Below are positions 9,526 to 17,683 of a DNA stretch of 64,000 nt, in pieces. The stretch spans positions 1 to 64,000 of the forward strand of contig NZ_CP011040.1 of assembly GCF_000238255.3 (NCBI RefSeq), written 5' to 3'. Numbering within the stretch: the stretch's first letter is position 1; each line of letters begins with the position of its first letter. Position numbers and translations under genes: made by a program. This stretch comes from Pseudoalteromonas spongiae UST010723-006 (GTDB taxonomy: Bacteria; Pseudomonadota; Gammaproteobacteria; Enterobacterales; Alteromonadaceae). The notes beneath the pieces were generated by a model, which ran no database searches, was not told the origin of the DNA, and was given only the letters and a program-made list of their open reading frames with translations.

Positions 9526-9702
9526 AAGACTTGAAAATAGGATTAATCACTACCTAATGTATTGTAAACGCGAGATATTATGAGTATATCTTGCATATTA
9601 GCTAGTTATACACTTGCTTTTTTAAAAGTGATTTTCATCGGTTTTGACTACAAACACCTTATCATTTGATAAGTATTTATTTCACTAAAGGAGTTGTGAA
9701 TT

Positions 9703-9993
9703 ATGGATAGCTTTACAGAATTTGAACTTGTAATGATAGGCTTAACAGCTTTACCAGTACTTATTTATTTTTGTTCACCTCTGCAATCGCTATTTGAAAA
9801 GGCCGCTCGTGGTGGAGGTGTGTCTATTGTGGTGTTACCTTTTTCTTTATCATGGATTTTAAGTGGTTATGCCGCTGAAAGTGATATTTTTAGGTATGTT
9901 ATGTTGAGTTTTGGCTTCTGTTTTTTCACCGTATTCTATGGCGCAGGCGTGGCTTTACTTTTAAAAGAGAAACGAAAAAAACGTACACAATAA
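9703..9993 (+). CDS. Small hypothetical membrane protein
   Basis: A 96-residue protein of unknown family. It has about three hydrophobic stretches (residues 8-26, 40-56 and 65-86) and a strongly basic C-terminal tail (KEKRKKRTQ) expected in the cytoplasm. A good AAAGGAG ribosome binding site lies nine bases before the ATG, so the gene is likely real. It stands alone, downstream of the broken DUF3465 gene. Confidence 0.65.
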   Translation: MDSFTEFELVMIGLTALPVLIYFCSPLQSLFEKAARGGGVSIVVLPFSLSWILSGYAAESDIFRYVMLSFGFCFFTVFYGAGVALLLKEKRKKRTQ

Positions 9994-10096
9994 AAATGCA
10001 AACTATGTAACTGTGTTGGTTTAATATCAAACCTTACTCGTTTTGGGATTGTTCTAGTGCGCGAAACGCTTGCTTTAGTATATTTATAATAACTTG

Positions 10097-10137
10097 GCTG
10101 TTAGGTTTGAACGATAAAATGGAGCAAACCTAACAGC
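10097..10137. terminator. Perfect 13-bp inverted repeat between convergent genes
   Basis: GCTGTTAGGTTTG pairs perfectly with CAAACCTAACAGC around a 15-nt loop. It lies between the 96-aa membrane protein gene and the reverse-strand lipoprotein gene. No T run follows on either strand, so it could be a bidirectional stop or stabiliser, or a protein-binding palindrome. Confidence 0.5.
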
Positions 10138-10155
10138 ACAACAGGCATGAAATAG

Positions 10156-10172
10156 TATAAAGGGGGTTTACA
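10156..10172. promoter_or_regulatory. Candidate parS-like palindrome, one mismatch (copy 4)
   Basis: TATAAA-GGGGG-TTTACA: one mismatch to TGTAAA-N5-TTTACA, with the C-rich spacer on the opposite strand. It lies in the 3' intergenic space between convergent genes, where a promoter operator is unlikely. Confidence 0.4.
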
Positions 10173-10199
10173 CTTCACCTGCTAGTTAGTGGAACCCGT

Positions 10200-10961
10200 T
10201 TAATCGATTTTAACTTCACCTTTTACATTATCGATATTTAAATCGCCAGAACCATCGTCTTCAACAATCAATCCACCCGCACCGTTTACGGTAATATCGC
10301 CGGAGCCATCATCTACTTTAACTGTGCCCGTAACATTTCTAACAAGTAAATCACCTGAACCATCTTCAATGGTGACTGCACCTTTGGTGTTTTCAACCTG
10401 GGTATCACCCGAGCCATCGTCAATTTCAACGTCACCTTGAATATTGCTTATGTAAAGTGAGCCAGAACTGTCGTCGACGTATACTGATTTACCGCCATCA
10501 ATGGTTAAGTCACCAGAGCTATCGTCTACCTTAATGGTGTTACTTAAGCCGTTGATTGTAACATCGCCAGAGCTATCATCGAGTTCGAGTGCTAGCTTGC
10601 TTGGCATGGTGATGACAAGGTCGATGCTATGCCCTTGGTTGATGTGAATACGTAAACCATCTTGAATATCGTGTATTGCAACGAGTTTTGCAGTATCACC
10701 AGATTGGGTTAAAGAAAGTTCGTAATTTAGATCTTCGCTGGTATAAATGTCGGCATTCACTGTAATTTTATCGCTGCTGTCTGAGCCTATAATTTTAAGT
10801 GACCCAGCACCAGTTTCGGCGATAAGTGTAGACAATTGACTTGCGTTTAGCACTAATTCTCGCTCGATGTGAGTATCTGCAGAATTGGTGTTTCCACCGA
10901 TATGCACAATACAACCTGAAAGCAGTGTTGCCATGGCAATTGCTGAAAATGTTCTATACAT
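10200..10961 (-). CDS. Repetitive beta-solenoid lipoprotein (DUF4097-like)
   Basis: A probable lipoprotein of 253 residues. The start is taken at the ATG on 10961, which has AGAAGGG six bases upstream and gives the signal MYRTFSAIAMATLLSGC, with a lipobox LSGC. The mature part has about ten near-repeats of roughly 17-20 residues with the core VDDSSGDLTI / VEDGSGDLLV, the pattern of DUF4097-type right-handed beta-helices. Such proteins are annotated as putative adhesins, but their function is unproven. The Asp-Ser/Gly-Gly-Asp turns could bind calcium (inference). It is a single gene. Confidence 0.8.
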   Translation of the reverse strand: MYRTFSAIAMATLLSGCIVHIGGNTNSADTHIERELVLNASQLSTLIAETGAGSLKIIGSDSSDKITVNADIYTSEDLNYELSLTQSGDTAKLVAIHDIQDGLRIHINQGHSIDLVITMPSKLALELDDSSGDVTINGLSNTIKVDDSSGDLTIDGGKSVYVDDSSGSLYISNIQGDVEIDDGSGDTQVENTKGAVTIEDGSGDLLVRNVTGTVKVDDGSGDITVNGAGGLIVEDDGSGDLNIDNVKGEVKID

Positions 10962-11273
10962 GATGTTCCCTTCTAATGAATTATTTTTATTATTCATTGT
11001 CGTGTTGAGTGACTAATAGCAATTTAAAGCAATCACTAGGCCAAAATTTAACTAATTGAATAATAAGGTTTTATTCTTATTTAATAAAATAAAGAAAACA
11101 ATCAAACGAATTATTAGTAATTTTTGCCATTCGAACTTTGTCATTTTGACCAACTATGCGCGTTCACGCCATATTTACTGTATTGAATGTTTTTTAAAAG
11201 TGTCATTTATCTTTCATATTTGTTGGCTAGTTTTATCGCCGAATAACAGCCCCAAATATAAGAGAATATTGTT
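10962..11273. other. Non-coding gap before the maoP-like gene
   Basis: 312 bp of AT-rich DNA between the divergent lipoprotein and MaoP-like genes; it must hold both promoters. A small AATAAG/CTTATT hairpin is seen near 11060-11080. An open frame with a TTG start (11056-11277) has no ribosome binding site and is not counted as a gene. Confidence 0.5.
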
Positions 11274-11612
11274 ATGACAAACACGATCCGCGCTGGACGA
11301 CGAAAGTTTTATGACGATGAGCATTTTGCCGGTGGCATTGAGCGTTCTGGCTTTTTTACTATTTCTGAGGCTAATTTTTTAGTTGAATACGGTGACACAT
11401 TGAATGGGCTAAGCGCAGGTAATTTAAATCCTGAATCTGCTGCTGAATCGGAATTTGTGGCCTGTATGCAGTCTAATATTGCCTCTAACAGCTATGAAGT
11501 AAAGCTCTGGCGAAAATACATAAAAGCTGTTCACAGCGTAACGCACAGAGCCAGTGCGAATAGTTCACGTACAGAACAACATTATTCATTTGAGGGATAT
11601 GATGAAGCGTAG
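11274..11612 (+). CDS. maoP: MaoP-like DUF413 protein
   Basis: A 112-residue protein of the DUF413 family. It shows the pattern RKFYDDEHFAGGIERSGFFTISEANFL, closely parallel to E. coli YifE/MaoP (RYFDNKHYPRGFSRHGDFT). In E. coli MaoP is needed to organise the Ori macrodomain together with a nearby site, so a copy near this replicon's partition region is notable. The domain fills residues 5-85; the last about 25 residues are polar. The start is ATG 11274. The end overlaps a second small ORF. Family assignment is confident; the MaoP role here is inferred. Confidence 0.8.
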   Translation: MTNTIRAGRRKFYDDEHFAGGIERSGFFTISEANFLVEYGDTLNGLSAGNLNPESAAESEFVACMQSNIASNSYEVKLWRKYIKAVHSVTHRASANSSRTEQHYSFEGYDEA

Positions 11613-11745
11613 TTTGCAACAAGATAGCTATTTAGAAAAAACAAAAGTTGGCCGAAAATCAAAGCGCGATAAGCTGAAAGCCAAATTTGACAATAAAAAT
11701 AAGCGTAAAAAATTTGATGATCATGACTGGGATGATCGCGATTAA
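11599..11745 (+). CDS. Tiny charged protein overlapping maoP-like gene
   Basis: A 48-residue protein starting at one of two adjacent ATG codons (11599 or 11602), with GAGGG just upstream, inside the last codons of the MaoP-like gene in another frame. It has a basic middle (KVGRKSKRDKLKAKFDNKNKRKK) and an acidic tail (DDHDWDDRD). The overlap of about 14 bp suggests translational coupling, and so a partner role with the DUF413 protein, but no family is recognised. The basic block suggests nucleic-acid binding. Confidence 0.65.
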   Translation: MMKRSLQQDSYLEKTKVGRKSKRDKLKAKFDNKNKRKKFDDHDWDDRD

Positions 11746-11773
11746 TAAAAGCGCTTAATCTTTGATGATAATT

Positions 11774-11804
11774 GCGGCCCGAGTTAGCTTTCTGGCCGCT
11801 CTTA
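11774..11804. terminator. Hairpin between convergent genes
   Basis: The stem GCGGCC/GGCCGC with a 14-nt loop is followed by TCTTATTT. It lies between the small charged ORF and the GNAT gene and probably ends both transcripts. Confidence 0.55.
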
Positions 11805-11805
11805 T

Positions 11806-12375
11806 TTAACGTGGCGTAAACTCGGGCTTTAGTAAACCAAAGCACGTTAAATCGTGATATTGGTTTTTCCAAAAACCACTTGCACGGCGGATCCCCTCTT
11901 GTTTAAAGCCAAGCTTTTTAAGCACTGATTCAGACGCGCCATTACCCAACATGGTATCAGCCTGAATGCGATATAGTTCACCAAATGGTGAGTTGTCTGA
12001 ATAAACTAGTGTAATAATCGCGTTTAACGCTTCGGTGGCATACCCTTTTCCCCAATGATCACTAGCAAATTCATAACCAATCACTGTATTGTGCATTTTT
12101 GAATTAAACGAATTAAAACCACATGTGCCAATTAGCTCGCCAGTTTCTTTGAGGCGAATAGCCCAACGAATGCCCTCCTGCTGTTTAAATCGTTGATTAA
12201 AGAAATCTATTAAATCAAGAGATTGCTGCTTGGATGTAAATGCTTCAATATTATAAAACTTAACCACAGCTTGATCTGAAAAAATCGAAAATAACCTATC
12301 GTTATCATCGATTGTTAGTGTGTCTAGTGTTAATCGTGATGTGTCTAAATTTGGAAATTGTAGATTAGTCTGCAT
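11806..12375 (-). CDS. GNAT family N-acetyltransferase (RimJ/RimL type)
   Basis: An acetyl-CoA-dependent N-acetyltransferase, substrate unknown. The start is the ATG at 12375, which has AAGGAG five bases upstream; a longer frame exists but would overlap the neighbour without a ribosome binding site. The 190 residues contain the RimJ/RimL arrangement: TSRLTLDTLTIDD at the N-terminus, then GTCGFNSF, then GYEFASDHWGKGYATEAL, the acetyl-CoA loop, and a C-terminal VLKKLGFKQEG. It follows the MAPEG gene on the same strand. Confidence 0.88.
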   Translation of the reverse strand: MQTNLQFPNLDTSRLTLDTLTIDDNDRLFSIFSDQAVVKFYNIEAFTSKQQSLDLIDFFNQRFKQQEGIRWAIRLKETGELIGTCGFNSFNSKMHNTVIGYEFASDHWGKGYATEALNAIITLVYSDNSPFGELYRIQADTMLGNGASESVLKKLGFKQEGIRRASGFWKNQYHDLTCFGLLKPEFTPR

Positions 12376-12401
12376 TAGTACTCCTTGTTTCTTTGCACGG
12401 G

Positions 12402-12803
12402 TTACGCTATTTGAATGAGCAAAATAACCCACATTGACAGCACTGACATCACAGCACCCCAAAACGTTAACATGCGATGTAGTACATTGTTATAGGTAAG
12501 GTGTACAAAGGCCTGTAACGTTCTAAAAGTAACAAAACTCCAAGCCAAGGTGAGCGCTAAGCCATTCGTAATTTCTAGGCTCACAAACAAGGTAGAGACA
12601 ACATAAAATAATACCGGTACTTCGAACATGTTGTTAAAGCAACGCGTTGATGTGGTTAATTTTTCGGGCACGTCTTGGCCTTCCATTGTGCGATAATATT
12701 TAATTTTCACGCTGCCATTTTTAACGCTTTTAATACGAGTGGTAACGGCCACAATACCAACGGCAAACGTTAATAAAACCATTCCAAACATTGCATAGAT
12801 CAT
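12402..12803 (-). CDS. MAPEG family membrane protein
   Basis: A four-helix inner-membrane protein of 133 residues in the MAPEG (eicosanoid/glutathione metabolism) fold. The conserved segment is TRCFNNMFEVPVLFYVVS at about residues 52-69; bacterial members are of unknown substrate. Hydrophobic segments lie near 2-20, 60-80, 82-100 and 112-132. It is probably cotranscribed with the GNAT gene 26 bp downstream. Confidence 0.82.
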   Translation of the reverse strand: MIYAMFGMVLLTFAVGIVAVTTRIKSVKNGSVKIKYYRTMEGQDVPEKLTTSTRCFNNMFEVPVLFYVVSTLFVSLEITNGLALTLAWSFVTFRTLQAFVHLTYNNVLHRMLTFWGAVMSVLSMWVILLIQIA

Positions 12804-13113
12804 ACAGAGCCTTTTATTTGTTTAAGTATTTAATTCTGATTTGAAAGATCGTTTATCTTACTTATTCTGATTCCTTTTGTAACACAGAGGCGACTACGAA
12901 ATACATCGCTTTTTACTGTGAAACACTTTTGATATTCAATGCGATATATATTTTGAGTAAAGTCAGGAGAGTATTGGGGACTTTATATCCATGTGATTTA
13001 AATTTTCGAGGTCTAGCGTCAGTTACAGTAATTCCGTTTTACACGTTTGTAGCTTAATCATTTCGTCACACTTCTTTCATACACTGCGCTAAAAAGTCAG
13101 ATTCTTTATTTTT
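12804..13113. other. Non-coding gap before capsule-type gene
   Basis: 310 bp between divergent genes. I see no ORF with a ribosome binding site, no strong hairpin and no repeat; it presumably holds the promoters of the MAPEG gene and of the forward capsule-type gene. Confidence 0.4.
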
Positions 13114-14265
13114 ATGCGTATTTTATTTGTATCTCGAAATAGCAGTCATGCTAAATATTACCGAAAATTAGTAGGTAAGCTGAACCTAGACGCGCAACTT
13201 CATGTAACTGGTTGGCCGCGTTTAGGGGCGTTGAAACACACAAAACATTTGGCGAATTTTGATAGTAATGAAATGTTAGCGCATCATTTATTAAGGAAAA
13301 AAGCGCGTCATCCCGCATTATTCTCATCAAAGCTTGTTTGTCAGGTATTTCGTGGGTACTTAAAAGCAGTAGAAACGTTACGCTTTTTAAAATTTATCGA
13401 TTTATTTCAAGCAGTGCAGCCAGATAAAGTGGTTGTTTGGAACGGTAAAAAGCTACCAAATCAAACTGTGGTATGCGCCGCTGAGTGTTTAAATATTCCG
13501 GTAATGTTTTTTGAAAATGGCTTAGTACCTAACACTACATGCTTAGATCCCAAGGGAGTAAACTATTTATCGAGTTTGCCAAAGCTGCCAGAATTTTATT
13601 TAGAACGGGAACTTTCAGGGGTTGCACTCGCAGCGATAGAACAAGCAAAAAACCATAAAAATCGCACTATCGATAGCGCGGAAGTAGCACTTCCTGAACA
13701 CTATATTTTTGTGCCATTTCAAGTACCAAACGATACTCAAGTAGTGGTTCATTCACCCTGGATCAAGAGTATGGAGCAGCTGTTTTGGCAAGTAATGCAA
13801 GCGATTGATGCGTTGCCACAAAGTAACCTTAAAGTGGTATTTAAAGAGCACCCTAACTGGCCAAAAAAATTCACGCATTTACATAAAGCACATGATAAAG
13901 CGATATTTGCCAATGGCGTAAAAGCGTCGGAATTGATAAAACGGGCTGAGGCGACAATTACCATTAATTCAACCGTTGGATTAGAAACCTTGCAGCTAGG
14001 CGGTAAGCTTATTACGCTAGGTAATGCCTGTTACGCTCTGCCTGGCATGGTATTACCCGCAAATTCGCAGCAACAACTTGTTGAACAATTGAAAGAAATC
14101 AACAGTTGGCAACCTAATACACGGTTAATTGAACGTTTTCTTGATTATGTAAACGGGGTTTACGCTATTCCACAAGCATGGCGTCGCGCCGATAAAAAAC
14201 ACATCAAAGCGATAGAGGCAAGAATTCTAGGAGCCGATGAGTTTTCGCTAAAAAATCAAATATAA
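13114..14265 (+). CDS. Capsule polysaccharide biosynthesis (KpsS/KpsC-like) protein
   Basis: A probable transferase of the Capsule_synth family (KpsC/KpsS-type Kdo transferases that build the lipid linker of group 2 capsules). The 383 residues start with a Rossmann-like strand (MRILFVSRNSSH), have FENGLVPNTTCLDPKGVN near 145-162, the VPFQVPNDTQV block near 196 typical of KpsS-like proteins, and VFKEHPNWPK and TINSTVGLETLQLGGK toward the C-terminus, where Kdo donor binding is expected. It stands alone with no capsule cluster nearby, so the product polymer is unknown. There is no strong ribosome binding site before ATG 13114. Confidence 0.8.
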   Translation: MRILFVSRNSSHAKYYRKLVGKLNLDAQLHVTGWPRLGALKHTKHLANFDSNEMLAHHLLRKKARHPALFSSKLVCQVFRGYLKAVETLRFLKFIDLFQAVQPDKVVVWNGKKLPNQTVVCAAECLNIPVMFFENGLVPNTTCLDPKGVNYLSSLPKLPEFYLERELSGVALAAIEQAKNHKNRTIDSAEVALPEHYIFVPFQVPNDTQVVVHSPWIKSMEQLFWQVMQAIDALPQSNLKVVFKEHPNWPKKFTHLHKAHDKAIFANGVKASELIKRAEATITINSTVGLETLQLGGKLITLGNACYALPGMVLPANSQQQLVEQLKEINSWQPNTRLIERFLDYVNGVYAIPQAWRRADKKHIKAIEARILGADEFSLKNQI

Positions 14266-14295
14266 GAGTAAAAGCAGTTAGTTTCGATTAGGTGG

Positions 14296-14327
14296 TAGTG
14301 TCTGTGTTAATACATACACAGACACTA
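14296..14327. terminator. Perfect 12-bp stem between convergent genes
   Basis: TAGTGTCTGTGT pairs perfectly with ACACAGACACTA around an 8-nt loop, between the capsule-type gene and the reverse-strand lipoprotein gene. It is a likely bidirectional terminator, though without a long T run. Confidence 0.6.
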
Positions 14328-14341
14328 AGGATAGGGTCTTC

Positions 14342-14782
14342 TTATCGTTCCATCGCTTCGGTTAATTTGCGTTGATTCGCTCTATCAAGTTCTCGTTGTT
14401 GACGCTCGGCATTAAGCTGTTTCTCTTTTCGTTCTTTGCTACCAATTTTATAACCTTTTTCGAATGCAGAGCGCATTTCAAAAGGACAAATTTCATTTGT
14501 TTGTAGGCCTTCTTGACCGAGTTTATAGCCATTCTCATACATACAGTATTCTTTTAAGCCATTAGTGTAGCCTGTGATAAATAACTCTTTCGCATCACCT
14601 GGCATATTGCTACCGCATTGGGTTTGGTAACTATCAAATTTGCGAACATTTTTACCACTTTGACTTGTTTCATAACCAAGTGTTTTCCAATCGGTATTGG
14701 CATTACAGATCGCTTGTTCATCTGTTGAAGCACAGCCCGTTAATAGGCCGAGTAATATAATTGTAGTTATTTTAGTTTTCAT
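14342..14782 (-). CDS. DUF2799 lipoprotein
   Basis: A 146-residue lipoprotein (signal MKTKITTIILLGLLTGC, lipobox LTGC). The mature part matches DUF2799: ICNANTDWKTLGYE, then tandem Gly-Tyr segments (ITGYTNGLKEYC, ENGYKLGQEG, EKGYKIGSKE), and a charged helical tail rich in Glu, Arg and Gln. The function is unknown. It lies 9 bp after the TPR gene of the TonB2 cluster on the same strand and may be the last gene of that operon. Confidence 0.82.
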   Translation of the reverse strand: MKTKITTIILLGLLTGCASTDEQAICNANTDWKTLGYETSQSGKNVRKFDSYQTQCGSNMPGDAKELFITGYTNGLKEYCMYENGYKLGQEGLQTNEICPFEMRSAFEKGYKIGSKERKEKQLNAERQQRELDRANQRKLTEAMER

Positions 14783-14791
14783 TTTCTGTCC

Positions 14792-16174
14792 CTAACTTTG
14801 TGTGTGTTGTGCTTTTGTAATTAGAATATTCTCTAAAATGTCTATTTGCTGTCTGATCCCCTGGGTTGACGGATAGCGTGTAGCAACACTTTTTAACACG
14901 GACAAGGCAGCTGCAAAGTTTTGCAGATCTACATACATTTGTGCTCTGCTGAGCATGGCTTGTTTTTGTGTTTTGTCTAACGCCTCAGCCCTTAAGAGTA
15001 ACGTTTCAGCTTGGGTAAATTGCTTTTGACTCGCTAAAAAATCAGCGTAAGCAATGAGCATTTCACCATGATTAGGATTAAAGTTAAGTGCTTGCTGAAA
15101 GTCCTTTTTAGCTGATTCGAGTTGTTGATTTTCTTGTGAAATCTTCGCGCGGTGCAGCAGTATTACACTTTTGGTTTTGTTATCGAAAGTAGCGAACTTA
15201 GTTTCAAGAGTATCGATAATGTGCTGGCTTTGCGAGTTGAGTCCACGCTGTGAGAGCCAAGTTAAATAGGTATTTAGGCTTGCTAGATCAAGTTTGTAGT
15301 TTGATAAATGCGTATTAATTAACTCAACAGCCCTGTCAAAGCTATCAAGTTGTAAATGCAGTTGTGCAGCAGTCTTTAGATTAGATTCTCGATTATCTCC
15401 TAATAAGATAGCCAATTCGAGCGCACTAAGTGCACCAAGACTATCATTTTGTTCGAGTTTTAGTACTGCTTGGTTTAACCATAAACTACTTTTATTTGGT
15501 GATTTTGCAATAAGATCTGACAGTAAAGCTTCTGCAGCTTGATACATTTTTGCTTCGGTAAGTGCAACAAATAAACCTTGTTGCCATTGCTCTCGTTCAG
15601 GTTCAATGGCTAATGCTTGTTGATATGCGCTTATAGCAGCATACGCGCCAAATTGGGTTAAATTTAAGTAGGCAAGTTGACCATAAATTACAGCGTCATT
15701 AGCGCCTAATGCCACTGCTTTCGCAAAATAACTGCGCGCTTTCTTATATTGCTTTTGAATGAGGAAAAGCTGCCCTAAGTCACTATGAGCACGCACTAAC
15801 TGTGGACTTCGGTTTAGAGCTACCTGATATGCTTTTTCAGCTTTTGAGTATTCTTCTAGAGCAAAATATAGTTGCGCTTTAAGCATTATCATCGCGACAC
15901 TGAGCTCTATATCGTAGAAAGCTTCAAGCTCTTTGAGTACTGCCTGTTTTTTGCCTTGATCTAGCATTGAGCGAAGCCTTTCTGCTGTTTCAAGTTCTTC
16001 TGGTGCTACGGTTGCTTCTCGTTCCCTAAATGGACCAGAAAATTGTGGCAAAACGAATGTGGGTTGATCTACCTCAATCTGGAATTCATTGGGTAATACG
16101 TTAGTCGCCGCATTAATCTGTGCTGTTGTTAGCGAAAAGCTTGCGGCAATTATAATTTTATTGATTGTTTTCAT
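14792..16174 (-). CDS. Secreted TPR protein of TonB2 cluster
   Basis: A periplasmic tetratricopeptide protein of 460 residues. A signal peptide (about 1-22, ending in NAA) is followed by a short proline-containing linker and then about ten TPR-like helical pairs from residue 60 to the end, for example SKAEKAYQVALNRSPQLVRAHSDLG. In Vibrio and Shewanella TonB2 operons, the gene after tonB2 encodes such a TPR protein; a role in assembling or stabilising the energy-transduction complex is proposed there. Only 3 bp separate it from tonB. Confidence 0.85.
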   Translation of the reverse strand: MKTINKIIIAASFSLTTAQINAATNVLPNEFQIEVDQPTFVLPQFSGPFREREATVAPEELETAERLRSMLDQGKKQAVLKELEAFYDIELSVAMIMLKAQLYFALEEYSKAEKAYQVALNRSPQLVRAHSDLGQLFLIQKQYKKARSYFAKAVALGANDAVIYGQLAYLNLTQFGAYAAISAYQQALAIEPEREQWQQGLFVALTEAKMYQAAEALLSDLIAKSPNKSSLWLNQAVLKLEQNDSLGALSALELAILLGDNRESNLKTAAQLHLQLDSFDRAVELINTHLSNYKLDLASLNTYLTWLSQRGLNSQSQHIIDTLETKFATFDNKTKSVILLHRAKISQENQQLESAKKDFQQALNFNPNHGEMLIAYADFLASQKQFTQAETLLLRAEALDKTQKQAMLSRAQMYVDLQNFAAALSVLKSVATRYPSTQGIRQQIDILENILITKAQHTQS

Positions 16175-16177
16175 GGG

Positions 16178-16876
16178 TTATCTGCCGTGGTTGAAATGAA
16201 TGCCATAAAGATAAATTGCTTGTACTGGACGACCATCTTTTTTAGGGATACTAAATCTCGCTTGATTAACCCAGTTTCGGATAACTTCCTCCATCTCAGG
16301 GTAAACAGAATCAGTAATACGTTTGACGAAAGGTTTGCCCGATTGATCAATAATTAGCTCAACTTCAGTCGAAACACGCGTTATGCCTTTTTTACGCACA
16401 GATTTGGGGATAGGGAAGAATTTCTGTTTTATCACTTTGGGTACACTGTCTAGTTTTTCTACTGCCATTAACGGCATATCGAGCGCAAGGCGCTGTTTTA
16501 TAATATTTGCATCAATAGTGAAGGTTGGCACATCTAGCGACTTTACTTTCGCGAGTGTCATTCGGGGCTTATCGGCATAATTGACTTTTGGGCCGGCCCC
16601 TAACCCTGCGATATTTAGACTTGTTTGGGCGACTTCACTGCTTGTTGCTGATGTTTTTAGCTGTGGCGGCGGAGGTGGTGGTGGAGTAGGCAAGGCGACA
16701 TCTATTTTACGCACAGATAAAACTTGCTCGGGTTGCTTTGGGGTTTGTTTTAGATAATGCAGTAATATTACGAGCAGCGTCACCATAGAGATGCTAATTA
16801 GCCAAGGCAGCACTGTATTCGCTGTCATTTTAAGTGTTGTATCAGTTGTTGTATCAGTGTGGGTAAGCACAGCCAT
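16178..16876 (-). CDS. tonB: TonB family energy-transducing protein
   Basis: It couples inner-membrane proton motive force to outer-membrane TonB-dependent receptors. The 232-residue protein has one N-terminal membrane anchor (about residues 24-41), a short proline-rich stretch (PTPPPPPPPQ at about 63-72) and a C-terminal TonB domain from about residue 145 that ends YLYGIHFNHGR. The spacer is short, as in TonB2-type proteins. The start codon directly abuts the exbD stop; MAVLTHTD is kept as the start, and an internal Met at residue 18 is an alternative. Confidence 0.88.
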   Translation of the reverse strand: MAVLTHTDTTTDTTLKMTANTVLPWLISISMVTLLVILLHYLKQTPKQPEQVLSVRKIDVALPTPPPPPPPQLKTSATSSEVAQTSLNIAGLGAGPKVNYADKPRMTLAKVKSLDVPTFTIDANIIKQRLALDMPLMAVEKLDSVPKVIKQKFFPIPKSVRKKGITRVSTEVELIIDQSGKPFVKRITDSVYPEMEEVIRNWVNQARFSIPKKDGRPVQAIYLYGIHFNHGR

Positions 16877-17284
16877 TTACATTGCCTCTGTCGCTAAGCT
16901 TATACTGTCAATACCTGCAAGCTTGGCTTGGTCAATTACTTTCACTAACAATTCAGTTGGAACACGCTTATCAGCTTGAATAACTAAAGGTTTTGTTTGC
17001 GTGCGGTCGGCTTGCATCAACGTTGAACGGACGCCTGCAATGCCGATATTTGTTCCGGCATACATCACTTGCCCGGTTTCGGTAATTGCTAACATAAGTA
17101 CTGACTTTTCAAGCTGCTGGCTTGAAACTGCACTTGGTTTATCCACTTCGACTCCCGTTTCTTTAACAAATACGGTAGTGACGATAAAGAAAATTAATAA
17201 AATAAAAACAACGTCAAGTAATGGTGCAAGGTCGATATCTTGGCTTTTTGATTCTTCAATTTTTTGTTCGATTAATGAGCGCAT
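16877..17284 (-). CDS. exbD: ExbD/TolR family biopolymer transport protein
   Basis: An inner-membrane proton-channel subunit with one transmembrane helix. The start is ATG 17284 because GGAGG lies four bases before it; this gives 135 residues and a 13-bp overlap with the exbB stop. The DIDLAPLLDVVFILLIFFIV segment at about 14-33 holds the conserved Asp that carries protons. The periplasmic part ends with the usual LVKVIDQAKLAGI helix. Confidence 0.92.
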   Translation of the reverse strand: MRSLIEQKIEESKSQDIDLAPLLDVVFILLIFFIVTTVFVKETGVEVDKPSAVSSQQLEKSVLMLAITETGQVMYAGTNIGIAGVRSTLMQADRTQTKPLVIQADKRVPTELLVKVIDQAKLAGIDSISLATEAM

Positions 17285-17679
17285 TTTTCCTCCACTTTCC
17301 AAGTTACTGTTTTGCTTTTTAACAAGCTGTGAAGTAATACGCCAGGCACCACAAATACCAGCCCAAGTTGTGTGGTAAACATTGCTGTAGCTATGCCGCC
17401 ACTGACCATTTCTTGCATGTCCAGCCCGTTATTGATCGACATAAAATTAAAGGTACTGAGCAAGCCACTGATGGTGCCTAATAGGCCCAGTAAAGGAAGC
17501 GACGCAAGTAGCGTCTTTAATGAACCTAACCAATATTGACACCGTGCATACCAGTGCTGATTTTTTTGCATAAAAAACAACAAAGAAAGTAATTTTCCAT
17601 AGCTAAAAAATGCAACAGCAAGTAGCGCCCACACTACAGCATTATTGAAAAGTTTTAGGTAAACAGATATTTCACTCAT
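17272..17679 (-). CDS. exbB: Short ExbB/TolQ family proton channel protein
   Basis: A 135-residue MotA/TolQ/ExbB protein, the short ExbB2-type found in TonB2 systems (E. coli ExbB is over 240). It has an N-terminal helix, then the two conserved pore helices: LLASLPLLGLLGTISGLLST at about 74-93 and GGIATAMFTTQLGLVFVVPG at about 113-132. It lies 4 bp after the TtpC-like gene and overlaps exbD by 13 bp, so translation is probably coupled. Confidence 0.9.
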   Translation of the reverse strand: MSEISVYLKLFNNAVVWALLAVAFFSYGKLLSLLFFMQKNQHWYARCQYWLGSLKTLLASLPLLGLLGTISGLLSTFNFMSINNGLDMQEMVSGGIATAMFTTQLGLVFVVPGVLLHSLLKSKTVTWKVEEKCAH

Positions 17680-17683
17680 ATTG

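Noticed and set aside
11056..11277. 73-aa ORF before the maoP-like gene
   Set aside because: TTG start, no ribosome binding site, AT-rich low-complexity translation; it overlaps the start of the real gene.
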